Shown here in pieces: positions 43,733-45,289 of a stretch of DNA of 45,289 nt. The DNA is from Sphaerochaeta sp. GTDB lineage: Bacteria; Spirochaetota; Spirochaetia; Sphaerochaetales; Sphaerochaetaceae. The number at the start of each line of letters is the position of its first letter. The stretch's first letter is position 1. The DNA is taken from contig SHOI01000004.1 of the NCBI GenBank assembly GCA_004294855.1, forward strand, positions 1 through 45,289. The letters are read 5' to 3'. The translations under genes were made by a program, and so were the position numbers. The notes beneath the pieces are model-generated. The model ran no database searches. It was not told the DNA's origin and worked only from the letters and a program-made list of their open reading frames with translations.

Positions 43733-43749
43733 CGGGATTTCAATCTACG

Positions 43750-44772
43750 TTACGGTCGCTTGTATCCGAGATCCGCAGGTGAGCGCTTTGCGACACCGAG
43801 ATCGAAGAGAGTGAAGCCGATTGCTACAGCTGCATCGTCCTTGAGCTTGTTGGACTCCGCGATTGTGGCTCCCATGAGAACCATACCCTTCTCGTCAGCG
43901 AATGCGACGACACTGTTGGTCTTGCAAGCCTTGACGAATGCATCCTCGAGGATTGCCTTCGTTGCATCAGGAACGTCAGACGGGAACATGAGTCCGAAGG
44001 CGTCTCCGATAGGCAGTGACTTCCCCAGCTCCGGGATGAAGTTCTTGATCGACGGGATTGTCTTGGCTACGCCCTCAAGGTTGAGGTCCTCTGTCGTGAG
44101 GGCGCAGAGGGCTCTGAGGTCGCCGGACCTGAGCAGGTCGATCATCTCGTTCGAGAGCTGTGATGTGAAGTCAACCTCTCCCGCGAGGAGAGCCTTGATT
44201 GCGTCTGCACCACCGGCATACGGGGTGTTGAGGCCCTTGCCCATTGTTGCATCTGTCGCTGAAAGAACCATGACTGCGTTGTATCCGGAGGATCCGATAC
44301 CGGCGATCGAGTTCTTGATTGTGTTGGCCGGGTTGTTCTTCAGTGCCTGATAGAGGTCGTTGAAGGTCTTGTACGGGCTGTCCTTGCGAACTGCGATCAG
44401 ACATGGGACATAGTATGCTGCCATAAAGTCCCAATCCTTTGGTGACCAGTCGGCGGTTCCCATTGCATAGTGGGTATGCGGTGTTGCGTTCGCGATCAGT
44501 GTGTAGCCATCATGCGGTTTGAGCAGACAGTTGTTCATTCCGACTGTTCCGGTTGCCCCCGGTGTGTTTACGACGCTGACGTTGACGCCGAAGATCTTCG
44601 CCATCTCATCCGTGACACGTCTTCCGACAAGGTCTGATGATCCGCCGGCTCCCCATGGTACGATCAAGGTGATGTCTTTTGTCGGGAATGCCTTCTGCTC
44701 AGTAGCACCCTGAGCGAACACTGCGGTGAAGACAACACAAAGCACAAACAAAGCTGTCAATAGTTTCTTCAT
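43750..44772 (-). CDS. tctC: tripartite tricarboxylate transporter binding protein TctC
   Basis: A 340-residue periplasmic binding protein (Bug/TctC family). The signal peptide MKKLLTALFVLCVVFTAVFA is followed by QGATEQ, with no lipobox at the cleavage site. Family blocks are ITLIVPWGAGGSSDLVGRR (about residues 35-53) and VNTPGATGTVGMNN; GxTG-type loops bind the carboxylate. I chose the ATG with AAGGAGAAGG upstream. It is first in the operon. The ligand cannot be predicted. Confidence 0.94.
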   Translation of the reverse strand: MKKLLTALFVLCVVFTAVFAQGATEQKAFPTKDITLIVPWGAGGSSDLVGRRVTDEMAKIFGVNVSVVNTPGATGTVGMNNCLLKPHDGYTLIANATPHTHYAMGTADWSPKDWDFMAAYYVPCLIAVRKDSPYKTFNDLYQALKNNPANTIKNSIAGIGSSGYNAVMVLSATDATMGKGLNTPYAGGADAIKALLAGEVDFTSQLSNEMIDLLRSGDLRALCALTTEDLNLEGVAKTIPSIKNFIPELGKSLPIGDAFGLMFPSDVPDATKAILEDAFVKACKTNSVVAFADEKGMVLMGATIAESNKLKDDAAVAIGFTLFDLGVAKRSPADLGYKRP

Positions 44773-45039
44773 TTTCCTTCTCCTTTTTTCAACCATTGCG
44801 GACAATGGCCTTTTGTTTCACATTATCATTGCAGCTCCAACGGAACTAACAGTTTCGAATTATACCATCAACCATCCAACATTAATACAAAAATTGTTAA
44901 AAATCAGCACTTCAATGCAACTATGGTCCAATGACCGGAACAAGATGTGCAGTGCTTTGACGAAATTCGGGAAATCAGAGAGCAGAAAGTTTATTGCAGC
45001 GGAAGTATCAGACCAAGTGGGTGGAGTAAAAACCTCATC
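44773..45039 (-). promoter_or_regulatory. tctC upstream region with extended -10 promoter
   Basis: Minus-strand TGGTATAAT (TATAAT at 44859-44864) is an extended -10 about 87 bases before the tctC ATG; no good -35 is seen. A CCATTG-N4-CAATGG palindrome (44793-44808) lies in the leader and could be an operator or hairpin. The rest up to 45039 shows no gene I can support and is more A/T-rich than the cassette. Confidence 0.5.
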
Positions 45040-45123
45040 TCAGGAATCAATCAATTCGAGCGTATCCGCTTCAGACTGCTCGTCGACCGAGCGATTCGTT
45101 TTTCTCAAAAAGCGCTTATCCAT
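45040..45123 (-). CDS. 27-codon ORF with strong ribosome binding site behind 5S rRNA
   Basis: TATAAGGAGAC precedes ATG. The product starts MDKRFLRKTNRSVDEQSEAD and ends LELIDS with TGA. It is charged and has no recognised motif. It may be a small protein or the first codons of a gene destroyed when the tct cassette entered. The same frame stays open for about 60 codons after the TGA, but that part does not look like protein. Confidence 0.3.
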   Translation of the reverse strand: MDKRFLRKTNRSVDEQSEADTLELIDS

Positions 45124-45188
45124 GTCTCCTTATACTGATGAATCTTTTGAAGCCCGAATGCTTTCAATTTATTTACAATGAGAAAAAA

Positions 45189-45289
<101 letters not shown>

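Noticed and set aside
44947-45138. 63-codon plus-strand open frame between tctC and 5S rRNA
   Set aside because: There is no ribosome binding site, no known motif, and it is antisense to the better-supported small ORF.

Overview
The window looks like a spirochaete chromosome (Spirochaetota; a Sphaerochaeta or Treponema relative is my inference, not shown by a search). The best sequence clue is in RpoB: the position equal to E. coli Ser531 is Asn, the residue linked to natural rifampicin resistance in spirochaetes. The gene order also fits: rpoC is followed by rpsL and rpsG without fusA, and tuf lies directly before rpsJ.

Layout. Positions 1-321 hold the terminator of the ribosomal cluster and a structured leader for a gene that starts at the window edge. 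From about 322 to 27719 one minus-strand supercluster runs, in transcription order: promoter, tRNA-Thr, rpmG, tRNA-Trp, secE, nusG, rplK, rplA, rplJ, rplL, rpoB, rpoC, rpsL, rpsG, tuf (with its own strong promoter), then the S10, spc and alpha operons from rpsJ to rplQ. It makes about half of the ribosomal proteins, three core RNA polymerase subunits, EF-Tu and two subunits of the Sec translocon. fusA is missing from the str part, and adk, map and infA are missing from the spc part.

From 27.7 to 34.7 kb come plus-strand glycogen phosphorylase, a small HTH protein, a DUF554 membrane protein divergent from a MobA-like nucleotidyltransferase, and ClpB. Upstream of clpB on the minus strand are a TetR regulator with a probable autoregulatory operator and a small heat-shock protein. 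Next come ornithine carbamoyltransferase with an ARG-box-like operator, the methionine transporter operon metN-metI-metQ, and a divergent PHP phosphoesterase.

From 40.7 to 44.8 kb lies a minus-strand cassette of a tripartite tricarboxylate transporter (tctC, tctB, tctA) plus a TIM-barrel sugar-phosphate isomerase-like gene. Its arginine codon use (AGG/AGA) differs clearly from its neighbours, and it sits just behind an rRNA operon whose 5S gene is cut by the window end. It may have been acquired by transfer.

The most striking observation is in secE. The gene can only be read as a full SecE if the ribosome shifts +1 at TAT CTT TGA, the same three codons that form the programmed frameshift site of prfB. 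It is either a recoding site in an essential translocon gene or a one-base sequence error.
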